Source of the DNA: JAUVKT01 sp942491535 | GTDB taxonomy: Bacteria; Bacteroidota; Bacteroidia; Bacteroidales; VadinHA17 | Assembly (NCBI GenBank): GCA_942491535.1 | Contig: CALOBV010000012.1 | Coordinates: forward strand, 62,001 to 126,000 | Direction of reading: 5' to 3' | DNA length: 64,000 nt | In this document: positions 35,722 through 44,373 of the stretch, piece after piece | Layout: every line of letters begins with the position of its first letter | Position numbering within the stretch: the first letter of the stretch is position 1 | Program-made: the position numbers and the translations under genes | Notes under the pieces: model-generated | The model's database searches: none | Told to the model about the DNA's origin: nothing | The model's input: the letters and a program-made list of their open reading frames with translations, nothing else

Positions 35722-36855
35722 TTAAATCTCCTCAAAATATTCCAGAACTTTGGAAGTTATATAATCAATCTGATCACTCCCAAGCTCGGTATGCATTGGC
35801 AGTGAGAGTACTCTTTCCGACAGGCTGTTAGTTACCGGATAATCGATGTCGGATAGATTAAGGTATTTATAGGCCTCCTGCCGGTGTAGGGGGACAGGAT
35901 AATAGATCATAGAAGGTATATTATTAATACCAAGAAAATCCCTGAGTGGATCTCTGTCTTCGGGATCAAGCTTAAGAGTATACTGGTGGAAAATATGACT
36001 TGAAAAACTACTCTGTTCGGGACAGCTAATACCGCCGGTAAACCTGAATGCGGTAGAATATTTTGCAGCTGCCCGGCTCCGTGACTGGTTATAATCGTCA
36101 AGGTATTTCAGCTTAACCCTTAATATTGCTGCCTGTATTGTATCGAGTCGGGAGTTAATCCCTATATAATCGTGGTAATATCTTTTTGTCATGCCGTGAT
36201 TCACTATACTCCTTACTTTTTCTGCCAGCTTATTATCGTTGGTAAATACAGCTCCGCCATCTCCGTAGCACCCCAGGTTTTTACTGGGGAAAAAAGATGT
36301 TGTGCCAATTGTGCCCATTGTTCCTGCCATTGCTTTCCGCCCATCTGAAAAAACATATTCTGACCCAAGTGCCTGGGCTGTGTCTTCAATTATGTGAAGT
36401 TGGTGCTCTTGTGCGATATCCATCAATTCTTCCATGGCGGCACACTGACCAAAGAGATGTACAGGGAGAATTGCCCGTGTCTTTTCGGTAATAGCATCTC
36501 TCACAGCACTGGCAGATATATTGAATGTGCCCGGATAAGGCTCAACCAGGACGGGTTTGAGACCGAGGAGGGCTATAACTTCTACGGTTGCAATAAATGT
36601 AAAGTCGGTTGTTATTACTTCATCGCCAGGCTTTAGGTCGAGAGCCATAAGTGCAACCTGCAGAGCATCGGTGCCATTACCACATGCTATAACATTGCCA
36701 ATATCCAGGAAATTTGCCAGTTCTTCTTCAAACAGGCTTACTTCCCGCCCCCTGATAAATGCAGTGGATTCTATCACCGAATTAATCGCCGTGTCAATTT
36801 CATCCTTAACATTATTATACTGGGTCTTTAAATCTACCATCCTGATCTCTTCCAT
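35722..36855 (-). CDS. wbpE: WbpE-type PLP aminotransferase
   Basis: A 377-residue DegT/DnrJ/EryC1 aminotransferase. The PLP lysine is in TSFFPSKNLGCYGDGGA; ACGNGTDALQVALMAL and DFTFIATVEVIALLGLKPVLVE are also typical. WbpE transfers an amino group from glutamate to the 3-keto sugar, forming UDP-GlcNAc(3NH2)A. As the first gene of the run wbpE-wbpD-wbpB-wbpA-galE-rfbB, its upstream gap (36856-36973) should hold the operon promoter, but I see no clear TAnnTTTG box on that strand. Confidence 0.92.
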   Translation of the reverse strand: MEEIRMVDLKTQYNNVKDEIDTAINSVIESTAFIRGREVSLFEEELANFLDIGNVIACGNGTDALQVALMALDLKPGDEVITTDFTFIATVEVIALLGLKPVLVEPYPGTFNISASAVRDAITEKTRAILPVHLFGQCAAMEELMDIAQEHQLHIIEDTAQALGSEYVFSDGRKAMAGTMGTIGTTSFFPSKNLGCYGDGGAVFTNDNKLAEKVRSIVNHGMTKRYYHDYIGINSRLDTIQAAILRVKLKYLDDYNQSRSRAAAKYSTAFRFTGGISCPEQSSFSSHIFHQYTLKLDPEDRDPLRDFLGINNIPSMIYYPVPLHRQEAYKYLNLSDIDYPVTNSLSERVLSLPMHTELGSDQIDYITSKVLEYFEEI

Positions 36856-36973
36856 GGCTGCGATAATTACTTGTTTTTAAGTTATAGCTAAGATAATATT
36901 TTTGATTATTAGTGGCACTATGAACTTTAAATAGACTTTTTTATTATTTTTGTTGTTCACGCCTTATTGAAAA

Positions 36974-37921
36974 ATGATAGATATTACAGCACATATCAGG
37001 GAATTATTGTTTAAGCACGATTGTGTTATTCTCCCATCGTTCGGGGGTTTTATAGGTAATTATCGCCCTGCGCAAATCGATAAGGCCACCTCTACCTTCA
37101 GTCCGCCCGTAAAGGCTATTTCTTTTAATCGCAACCTGGTTCATAATGACGGCTTGCTTATTGGAAAGATTTCGGCGGAGAGAAAAATTGGTTATGCCGA
37201 CTCGAAGCGCGTTGTGGATGACTTTATCGCTGGTGTTAAGCAGCGACTTGAAAAGGGTGAAAGAGTGGCATTCGACAGGATAGGTTATTTTCAAACCAAT
37301 AATGAAGGTAATATAGAATTTGAGCCCGACAGGGACACAAATTTCCTTCTCGACTCCTATGGTTTTACAAGCTTCAGAAGAGAACCTCTTATGTCTTATG
37401 AGCTAACGGGCAGAACAGCGATGCGTGATATGAATTCTGTGCGCTCTTCAAACAGGAAGATGGCATGGAGAGCTGTTATAGCTGTACCATTCATTGCGGC
37501 AATGATACTGGTTCCTCTTAAAACAGATTTACTCCGAAGCAGGGCTTCTCTTAACCCGATAAGTGGGATAGAGCTGACTGACAGCGAGCTTGTTGAAAGA
37601 AATAATGTTGTGGTTCAAGAGGAGGCTCCTGAGAATAGCGAGATGGAGATTGTCTCAGGTGAGCCCGAATCTATTGTTAACTCCGTTCAGGATAACATTA
37701 GTGAAAAATACTATATTGTCGCAGGCAGCTTTAAGAGTCATGAAAATGCAATGAGAATGGTTGAGGACGCTGACTCCAGGGGATATGCTGCAGAGCTATC
37801 GGAGAATGATAATGGCTTTTACAGGGTCCTGCTCAGCTCATATTCTACAAAGGAGGATGCTCTGAAACTGCGCGATAAGGTTCGTTCCGATTATTCAGAC
37901 TGTTGGATTCTCAGGAAGTAA
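36974..37921 (+). CDS. HU-CCDC81-type and SPOR domain membrane protein
   Basis: A 315-residue protein in three parts. Residues 1-125 are a bacterial HU-like CCDC81 domain (MIDITAHIRELLFKHDCVIL, PSFGGFIGNYRPAQID). A membrane helix follows at about 158-176 (AVIAVPFIAAMILVPL). The last 75 residues are a SPOR domain (YYIVAGSFKSHENAMRMVED and GFYRVLLSSYSTKEDA), which binds denuded septal peptidoglycan. A role at the division site is likely from SPOR, and the N-terminal domain may bind DNA or form filaments in the cytoplasm. A TATTTTTG -7 match lies at 36945-36952. It is convergent with metG, with 1 bp between the stops. Confidence 0.9.
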   Translation: MIDITAHIRELLFKHDCVILPSFGGFIGNYRPAQIDKATSTFSPPVKAISFNRNLVHNDGLLIGKISAERKIGYADSKRVVDDFIAGVKQRLEKGERVAFDRIGYFQTNNEGNIEFEPDRDTNFLLDSYGFTSFRREPLMSYELTGRTAMRDMNSVRSSNRKMAWRAVIAVPFIAAMILVPLKTDLLRSRASLNPISGIELTDSELVERNNVVVQEEAPENSEMEIVSGEPESIVNSVQDNISEKYYIVAGSFKSHENAMRMVEDADSRGYAAELSENDNGFYRVLLSSYSTKEDALKLRDKVRSDYSDCWILRK

Positions 37922-37922
37922 T

Positions 37923-39956
37923 TTATTTTACTTCACTTCCATTCATTATATTTTCTGTAGGAGATACAAATACAAGTTTGCCATTATTGTCTTCGGCCAT
38001 AAGAATCATTCCCTGTGAATCTATACCTTTTATTTTCCTTGGTTCAAGGTTAACAACCAGAGATACCTGTTTACCAACAATCTTATCAGCCTCGAAATAT
38101 TCTGCGATACCCGACACAACAGTCCTGGTATCAAGGCCCGTATCAACAGTAAGCTTGAGCAGCTTTTTTGTTTTAGGTACTTTTTCTGCCTCCAATATAG
38201 TTGCGGTACGAATATCCAGTTTGGTAAAATCGTCGAAGGTGATGTTTTCTTTTACTGTTGCCGGTGATAAATTATTTTCGTCGTTCATAAGCTTTGTTTC
38301 AAGCAGTTTATTAACCTGGGCTTCAATCTCGCTGTCTTCAATCTTACGGAAAAGCAACGAAGGTGTATTTATAGTATGGCCAGGCTTAAGCATCGCGGTA
38401 TCTCCTGCTTTATCCCAGGGGTGATCCTCAATATTGATCCACTCTCTCAGTTTCTTTACCGAGAAGGGAAGAAAGGGATCGAGCAGGATAGTCAGGTTAG
38501 CGGTTATCTGGAGTGAGATATTCAGAATGGTCTTTACCCTGTCTTCATCAGTCTTTATTACCTTCCATGGCTCGGTATCGGCAAGGTACTTATTACCCAG
38601 GCGGGCAAGGTTCATGGCTTCTTTCAGTGCTTCCCTGAATCTATATGCTTCGAGGCTCTTTTCAACTTTCTGCTTAAGCATTTTTATCTCTCCCAGCACT
38701 TCATTATCGTAGTCGTTGGTAATACCTCTTTCAGGTACTCTTCCATCAAAATACTTATTGGTAAGAACAAGGGCCCTGTTTACAAAGTTACCCAGTATAG
38801 CTACCAGCTCATTGTTGTTTCTTGCCTGGAAATCTTTCCAGGTAAAATCGTTATCCTTGGCTTCGGGTGCATTGGCACATAGGGTATAGCGAAGCACATC
38901 CTGCTGGCCCGGGAAATCTTCAAGATATTCGTGCAGCCAGACAGCCCAGTTACGTGAGGTTGAGATCTTATCATTTTCGAGATTCAGAAACTCATTTGCC
39001 GGCACATTATCGGGAAGTATATAACTGCCTTCTGCCTTTAACATAGCCGGGAAGATGATGCAATGAAAAACAATATTGTCCTTACCTATAAAGTGAACCA
39101 TTTTTGTTTCATCGTCTTTCCAGTATTTTTCCCAGTCGTCTGTAAGCTCACGTGTGGCCGAGATGTAACCTATGGGAGCATCAAACCATACATACAAAAC
39201 CTTTCCTTCGGCTCCATCAACAGGTACCGGGACTCCCCAGTCGAGATCACGGCTTACCGCCCTGGGATGAAGTCCCTGGTCGAGCCATGACTTGCACTGC
39301 CCGTATACATTTGTTTTCCATTCCTTATGGTCCTCGAGGATCCATTTTTTAAGCCAGTCTTCATACTTGTCGAGGGGCAGAAACCAGTGTGTTGTTTCCC
39401 TGAGAACGGGTTTGCTTCCGCTGATAACAGATTTTGGATTAATAAGGTCGGTTGCATTGAGCGACGTTCCGCATTTCTCACATTGATCGCCATAGGCATC
39501 TTCGTTGGCACAATGAGGACAGGTTCCTGTTATATACCTGTCGGCCAGGAATGTTTGGGCCTCACTGTCATAATATTGTTCAGAAGCTTTTTCAATAAAT
39601 ATACCCTTGTCGTACAGGGTCTTAAAAAACTTAGAAGCAGTTTCGTAATGTATTTTGTTTGATGTCCGGGAATAGATGTCGAAAGTAATTCCAAAATCTT
39701 CAAAGGCCTTTTTATTTATAGCGTGGAACTTGTCAACCACTTCCTGGGGACTTATTCCTTCGTTCCTGGCTTTAAGTGTAATAGGTACTCCATGCTCATC
39801 GGATCCGCAAATAGATATTACATCCCGGCCTCTTATTCGCAGGTAGCGGGTGTAGATATCGCTCGGTACGTAAACACCTGCAAGATGGCCAATATGAATA
39901 GGGCCGTTAGCATACGGCAGGGCAGAGGTTACAAGGTATCTACGGGGATCTTTCAT
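37923..39956 (-). CDS. metG: Methionyl-tRNA synthetase
   Basis: A 677-residue class I synthetase. HIGH is seen in PYANGPIHIGHLAG; the KMSKS equivalent is NDKISTSRNWAVW; the zinc knuckle is CPHCANEDAYGDQCEKCG. The C-terminus is an EMAP/Trbp111-like tRNA-binding domain (FTKLDIRTATILEAEKVP) ending VFVSPTENIMNGSEVK. ATG at 39956 is preferred to a TTG at 39974. A TTG-N17-TATCTTTG promoter lies upstream at 40000-40027. Confidence 0.97.
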   Translation of the reverse strand: MKDPRRYLVTSALPYANGPIHIGHLAGVYVPSDIYTRYLRIRGRDVISICGSDEHGVPITLKARNEGISPQEVVDKFHAINKKAFEDFGITFDIYSRTSNKIHYETASKFFKTLYDKGIFIEKASEQYYDSEAQTFLADRYITGTCPHCANEDAYGDQCEKCGTSLNATDLINPKSVISGSKPVLRETTHWFLPLDKYEDWLKKWILEDHKEWKTNVYGQCKSWLDQGLHPRAVSRDLDWGVPVPVDGAEGKVLYVWFDAPIGYISATRELTDDWEKYWKDDETKMVHFIGKDNIVFHCIIFPAMLKAEGSYILPDNVPANEFLNLENDKISTSRNWAVWLHEYLEDFPGQQDVLRYTLCANAPEAKDNDFTWKDFQARNNNELVAILGNFVNRALVLTNKYFDGRVPERGITNDYDNEVLGEIKMLKQKVEKSLEAYRFREALKEAMNLARLGNKYLADTEPWKVIKTDEDRVKTILNISLQITANLTILLDPFLPFSVKKLREWINIEDHPWDKAGDTAMLKPGHTINTPSLLFRKIEDSEIEAQVNKLLETKLMNDENNLSPATVKENITFDDFTKLDIRTATILEAEKVPKTKKLLKLTVDTGLDTRTVVSGIAEYFEADKIVGKQVSLVVNLEPRKIKGIDSQGMILMAEDNNGKLVFVSPTENIMNGSEVK

Positions 39957-39999
39957 TACGCCTGGACTTTTCAAATATATTGCTGTTTTTTTATCGCGA

Positions 40000-40027
40000 C
40001 AAAGATAGTAAATTTATAGCTTAGCAA
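40000..40027 (-). promoter_or_regulatory. Promoter for metG (TTG-N17-TATCTTTG)
   Basis: On the minus strand TTG (40027-40025) is followed after 17 bp by TATCTTTG (40007-40000), matching both Bacteroidota promoter boxes. The distance from the -7 box to the metG ATG is 43 bp. Confidence 0.6.
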
Positions 40028-40089
40028 TTAATAAGTTTCCGGCTCCTTTTCTGCCGGCAAGAGATATTATCGGTAAATAATCAGGGCTT

Positions 40090-41001
40090 ATGGCAAAGGT
40101 TGAAAATATGCCTTCACTCCTTAAAAAAGGAGATAAAGTAATTGTTGTTGCACCATCGGGGAGAGTAAATACTGATAAAACAAAACGGGCAATATCTGTA
40201 ATCAAGTCGTGGGAACTGGATGTTAGAGAAGGGGAGCATCTTTATAAAAAGGATGGAATCTTTGCAGGCAACGACAGTGAGAGGCTGGCCGATCTTCAGG
40301 GCGCACTCGACAATCCCGGTATTAAGGCAATCTTTTGCGCAAGGGGAGGCTATGGTCTGTCAAGGATAATCGATCAGCTCGATTTTGAGGAATTTAAGCG
40401 TTCTCCCAAGTGGGTGGTTGGATTTAGCGATGTAACGGTATTACATACCGAGATATTGAGAAAAACGGGCATTTCTGTTATTCATGGGGAGATGCCATTA
40501 AATTATGCCGATAGCCAGACCAGTGCTGAGACATTAAGCACCTTACGGGATGCTCTGTTTGAAGGGAGCTGTGCTTACCAGTGGATGCCGGCTAATCTCA
40601 GGCAGGGTGAAACCAGGTCTGTTGTGGCAGGAGGGAACCTGTCGATGTTATGTAATATTCTTGGAACGGGATTGAGCGAATTTCTGAGGGGGAAAATACT
40701 TTTTATTGAGGACACCAATGAACATCTTTACAGGATAGACAGGATGCTTATGGGACTCAGACTGGCGGGTATCTTTGACAATATCAGCGGGCTGATTGTT
40801 GGAGGAATGACGGATATAACAGATTCAAAAGTTCCCTTTGGGAAGAGTATTGAGGAGGTAATAATGAGTGTAGTATCAGGCTATAATATACCTGTTGCCT
40901 TTGATTTTCCTGCCGGGCATATGGATGATAACAGGGCTTTTTACCTTGGCAGGGAAGCACTTTTCAGGGTCGATGCCCTGAGTGCAGTACTTAGCTTCTG
41001 A
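40090..41001 (+). CDS. LD-carboxypeptidase (peptidase family S66)
   Basis: A 303-residue cytoplasmic serine peptidase that removes the terminal D-Ala from recycled tetrapeptides. The nucleophile serine is in VVGFSDVTVLHTEI; ICVAPSG-like VIVVAPSGRVNTD is at the N-terminus; ARGGYGLSRIIDQLD, LFIEDTNEHLYRIDRM and the histidine of FDFPAGHMDDN complete the S66 pattern. No signal peptide, as expected. ATG at 40090 (MAKVENMPSLLKKGDKVI). It is convergent with ald, with 4 bp between the genes. Confidence 0.94.
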   Translation: MAKVENMPSLLKKGDKVIVVAPSGRVNTDKTKRAISVIKSWELDVREGEHLYKKDGIFAGNDSERLADLQGALDNPGIKAIFCARGGYGLSRIIDQLDFEEFKRSPKWVVGFSDVTVLHTEILRKTGISVIHGEMPLNYADSQTSAETLSTLRDALFEGSCAYQWMPANLRQGETRSVVAGGNLSMLCNILGTGLSEFLRGKILFIEDTNEHLYRIDRMLMGLRLAGIFDNISGLIVGGMTDITDSKVPFGKSIEEVIMSVVSGYNIPVAFDFPAGHMDDNRAFYLGREALFRVDALSAVLSF

Positions 41002-41005
41002 GCTC

Positions 41006-42226
41006 TTAGAAAGCCGCCAGGAGAAGATTTATATCTTTAGAAAGTATTCCGAACTTCTGACCCAGGGTTTCGCTGGTTAATATACCCCTGTAAACATATA
41101 CTCCATGGCTGAGACCGGGAGAACTTTTAAGCATGGCATCTATGCTTCCTGCATCGGCCAGCTCCTGTACCATTGGTGTAAATACATTACTGAAGGCAAT
41201 GGATGCTGTACGGGCCACCCGCGAGGGAAGATTCCAGGCCGAGAAGTGAATAACTCCATGTTTATCATAAACCGGGTCTTCCATCTCCCTGCATTCGGTT
41301 GTTTCAATGCATCCTCCCCTGTCAATACTCAGGTCGATAACCACAGCACCCTTTTTCATTATCTGGATCATATCTTCAGTTATATGGTACCATGGTCTGA
41401 GGTCCTCAATCTGGATTGCTCCTATTAAAACATCAGCCGATTTAAGAGCCTTCTTAAGTACCTGCGGATGGTATACAGATGTCTGTAGTCTCTGTCCGAT
41501 AGATGACTGGAAATTACGAAGAGTATGAACTGAACTATCAAATATTTTTACTACAGAGCCAAGTCCTATTGCTGCCCTGGCAGCATATTCGCCAGCCGTT
41601 CCTCCACCAATAATTATTACCTCTGTTGGCGTTACCCCGGCTATCCCTCCCAGCAATACACCTTTTCCTCCATGCTGATTACTAAGGTACTCGGATGCAA
41701 TTAAGACAGAAGTAATGCCGTTTATTTCGCTCATAGATTCAACAACAGGCAGCTCTCCATTCCTGTCTTTAATTCTTTCAAAGGCTATAGCAGTGACATT
41801 TTTACGAATCATTGCCCTCAGTGTCTCCTCGTCCTGCTTGAGAACTTTCATGTAAGACATTATAATCTGTTTTCCTTTAAGCTGATCTACCTCTTTGCGG
41901 GTGAAGGGAGCTACCTTTATTACCAGGTCGCAGTTAAAAATATTGCCAGAGGATTTTGTAATTGTGGCTCCGTTTTCGCTGTATAAGCGGTCGCTATAGT
42001 TTGCACCCAGTCCTGCTCCTTCCTGTATAATTACCTCGTTACCGTTTTCTACGAGTATATTTACAGCCTCGGGAGTAAGCGATACCCTTTTCTCGGTTTT
42101 TTCTGTTTCACATGGTATTCCTATTGTAATCTGCCGTCTTTTTCTTCCTGTTTCAAGATGCTCTTCCTGGTTCATAAGAGCTGTATCTGAAAGGCCGAAG
42201 CTCTCTTTATTTTTCTGTTGCTTCAT
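41006..42226 (-). CDS. ald: Alanine dehydrogenase
   Basis: A 406-residue NAD-dependent enzyme converting alanine and pyruvate. It has IGIPCETEKTEKRVSLTPEAV, YMKVLKQD, the NAD motif VIIIGGGTAGEYAARAAIGLG and DLSIDRGGCIETTE. The N-terminus has an extra 30 residues (from MKQQKNKESFGLSDTALMNQ) seen, as I recall, in many Bacteroidota homologues. A -7 match TACCTTTG lies on the minus strand at 42253-42260. The order porX-tsaE-ald is likely a conserved neighbourhood. Confidence 0.94.
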   Translation of the reverse strand: MKQQKNKESFGLSDTALMNQEEHLETGRKRRQITIGIPCETEKTEKRVSLTPEAVNILVENGNEVIIQEGAGLGANYSDRLYSENGATITKSSGNIFNCDLVIKVAPFTRKEVDQLKGKQIIMSYMKVLKQDEETLRAMIRKNVTAIAFERIKDRNGELPVVESMSEINGITSVLIASEYLSNQHGGKGVLLGGIAGVTPTEVIIIGGGTAGEYAARAAIGLGSVVKIFDSSVHTLRNFQSSIGQRLQTSVYHPQVLKKALKSADVLIGAIQIEDLRPWYHITEDMIQIMKKGAVVIDLSIDRGGCIETTECREMEDPVYDKHGVIHFSAWNLPSRVARTASIAFSNVFTPMVQELADAGSIDAMLKSSPGLSHGVYVYRGILTSETLGQKFGILSKDINLLLAAF

Positions 42227-42331
42227 GGTGGCGAAGAGGGTTAATGTTTAACCAAAGGTAATAATTTAATTACATATCCCTTACTCAGTTAGGGACGACA
42301 AATCATATTATTCATGGCGATGGCTTCAGAA

Positions 42332-42742
42332 TTAAAAATTGAGTGTCCGGCTGGAGTCATCGTTTACCACGATCTTTACCGGGCTTACTGAATCGGGGAG
42401 CAGGGATTCTATTTTTTCGGGCCATTCGATAAAGCAATATTTTCCTGAATCGAGGTATTCTTCGAAGCCAAAATCATAAGCCTCCTCCAATTTATTTATG
42501 CGGTAGAAATCGAAGTGGTAAAGATAGTCGCCACCTTCCGTAAGATATTCATTAACAAGCGTAAAGGTTGGGCTAGTTACTACATCAAGAGATTTAAGGT
42601 TTGCACACAGGGCCTTAATAAAGGTTGTTTTACCTGCACCCATATCACCATAGAAAGCAAATATTTTCTTCCCTGAGTTTAATTCCAGGAACTTCCTCGC
42701 TGTTTTGTCAAGGCTTGCCAGTTGATCAATAATTAGCTGCAC
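42332..42742 (-). CDS. tsaE: tRNA threonylcarbamoyladenosine biosynthesis protein TsaE
   Basis: A small ATPase needed for t6A modification of ANN-decoding tRNAs. Walker A is YGDMGAGKTTFIKAL; LDVVTSPTFTLVNEYL and YHFDFYRINKLEEAYDFGFEEYL are diagnostic, as is CFIEWPEKIESLLP. The start is uncertain. There is no ATG: a GTG at 42742 gives a normal 136-residue protein, and a GTG at 42808 adds 22 poorly fitting residues and overlaps porX by 22 bp. I chose 42742. Confidence 0.92.
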   Translation of the reverse strand: MQLIIDQLASLDKTARKFLELNSGKKIFAFYGDMGAGKTTFIKALCANLKSLDVVTSPTFTLVNEYLTEGGDYLYHFDFYRINKLEEAYDFGFEEYLDSGKYCFIEWPEKIESLLPDSVSPVKIVVNDDSSRTLNF

Positions 42743-42786
42743 AATATTCAGTTTATTATATTCTGAGAGGCCAAAATTACAAAATT

Positions 42787-44343
42787 TTAAGGATTCGGTT
42801 CGAGGCACACCAGTGGGATAATCATTTCGTGCATTGAAATTCCTCCATGCTGGAAGGTGTTTTTATAGTAATTTACGAAGTGGTTGTAGTTTTTAGGATA
42901 AAGGAAATAATCATATCCCCTTGCAAAAATAAACTTTGAGGAAATATTTAACTGGGGCAGGTGTGCATCTGCAGGGTTTCTGATTGCGAAAACTTCTTTT
43001 TCCGGATAGTCCAGGTTTCTGCCCAGTTTGTACCTTATATTTGTTGAGCTCAGGCGGTCGCCCACTACCTTTACCGGGTTATTTACTCTTATTGTACCGT
43101 GGTCGGTAGTAAGGATTATTGTTATTGGTTTACCCTTTAATTTTTTCAATAATTCTATTAGTGGAGAATGAACAAACCACGACCTGGTAAGCGATCTGTA
43201 TGCAGATTCATTATCGGCCAGGTCTCTTATTAGTCCTATCTCTGTTCGTGCATGTGATAGCATGTCGACAAAGTTGTAAACCAGTGCGGTAAGGTCGCGG
43301 TTAAGAATATTCTGGTAATTGTCTGTAACCTTCTTACCATCGTTATTGTTTGAGATCTTAGAGTAGCTCCAGTTACAATCAATAGAATGTCGTTTCAGTT
43401 GATCGGCCAGCAACTCTTTTTCGTACTGATTTTTTCCCTGCTCTTCATCGTCGCTTACCCAGAATTGAGGCATTCGTTTTTCGATATCCCTGGGCATAAG
43501 GCCTGAAAATATTGCATTTCTTGAGTATTGAGTTGCCGTTGGCAGTATTGAATAATACACCTCATCGCTTATTACCCGCGCAAGATCTGTCAGCTCTTCA
43601 GATAAAATTTTCCACTGGTCGTACCTTAGGTTATCAATTACGACAAAGAGGACTTTCTTTTTTTGTTTTAATAGGGGAAATACCTTCTCGCTCATTATAG
43701 CCGGGCTCATAAGAGGTCTTTCTTTGCACTCAGGAGTGAACCACGAGAGGTAATCTTTAGTAATAAACTTTGAGAAGGCAATATTTGCTTCATGCTCTTG
43801 CATTGAAAATATTTCACGAAGGCCAGGATCATCAATCCTGTCTAGCCTGGTATCCCAGTAGATTAATTTCTTATATATATCCGACCAGGTACGGTGAGTA
43901 TTTGCAGAACCTATTTCCTGACCTATTTTTGAGAAACCGACGCGGTAATCTGTTGTTGTTGTTTCTGATACAAGCCTGGAGCTTTCGATATTCTTTTTTA
44001 ATGAGAGGAGTATCTGCTTTGGTTTAACAGGTTTAATAAGGTAGTCGGCAATTTGAGACCCGATTGCCATTTCCATTATATCCTCTTCTTCGCTTTTAGT
44101 TATCATTACAACCGGAATCTCTGGCTTCAGTTGTTTGATTTCCCTTAGTGTTTCTATCCCACTCATTCCCGGCATATGCTCGTCGAGGAAGATAATATCA
44201 TAATCGTTGTTGTTTACCAGGTCTATAGTATCATTCCCGTTCGAGCAGGTGCTAACCTCATATCCCTTATCGGTAAGAAAAAGTATATGGGGTTTGAGTA
44301 CCTCAATTTCATCGTCAGTCCAAAGTATCCGGATCTTTCTCAT
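42787..44343 (-). CDS. porX: T9SS response regulator PorX
   Basis: A 518-residue two-domain protein. Residues 1-120 are a receiver domain with acidic pocket Asp10-Asp11 and phosphoacceptor Asp54 (IIFLDEHMPGMSG). The rest contains a PglZ/alkaline-phosphatase-like domain (LFVVIDNLRYDQW, ILPTATQYSRNAIFSGLMP, ILTTDHGTIRV, and an end FQHGGISMHEMIIPLV). PorX, activated by the sensor PorY, controls T9SS genes and function; its PglZ domain is reported to be a phosphodiesterase. PorY is not in the window. It follows the porW-like gene by 30 bp and leads into tsaE. Confidence 0.95.
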   Translation of the reverse strand: MRKIRILWTDDEIEVLKPHILFLTDKGYEVSTCSNGNDTIDLVNNNDYDIIFLDEHMPGMSGIETLREIKQLKPEIPVVMITKSEEEDIMEMAIGSQIADYLIKPVKPKQILLSLKKNIESSRLVSETTTTDYRVGFSKIGQEIGSANTHRTWSDIYKKLIYWDTRLDRIDDPGLREIFSMQEHEANIAFSKFITKDYLSWFTPECKERPLMSPAIMSEKVFPLLKQKKKVLFVVIDNLRYDQWKILSEELTDLARVISDEVYYSILPTATQYSRNAIFSGLMPRDIEKRMPQFWVSDDEEQGKNQYEKELLADQLKRHSIDCNWSYSKISNNNDGKKVTDNYQNILNRDLTALVYNFVDMLSHARTEIGLIRDLADNESAYRSLTRSWFVHSPLIELLKKLKGKPITIILTTDHGTIRVNNPVKVVGDRLSSTNIRYKLGRNLDYPEKEVFAIRNPADAHLPQLNISSKFIFARGYDYFLYPKNYNHFVNYYKNTFQHGGISMHEMIIPLVCLEPNP

Positions 44344-44373
44344 TCTATCTTTGAATTATGCCCGAAGTGGCAT

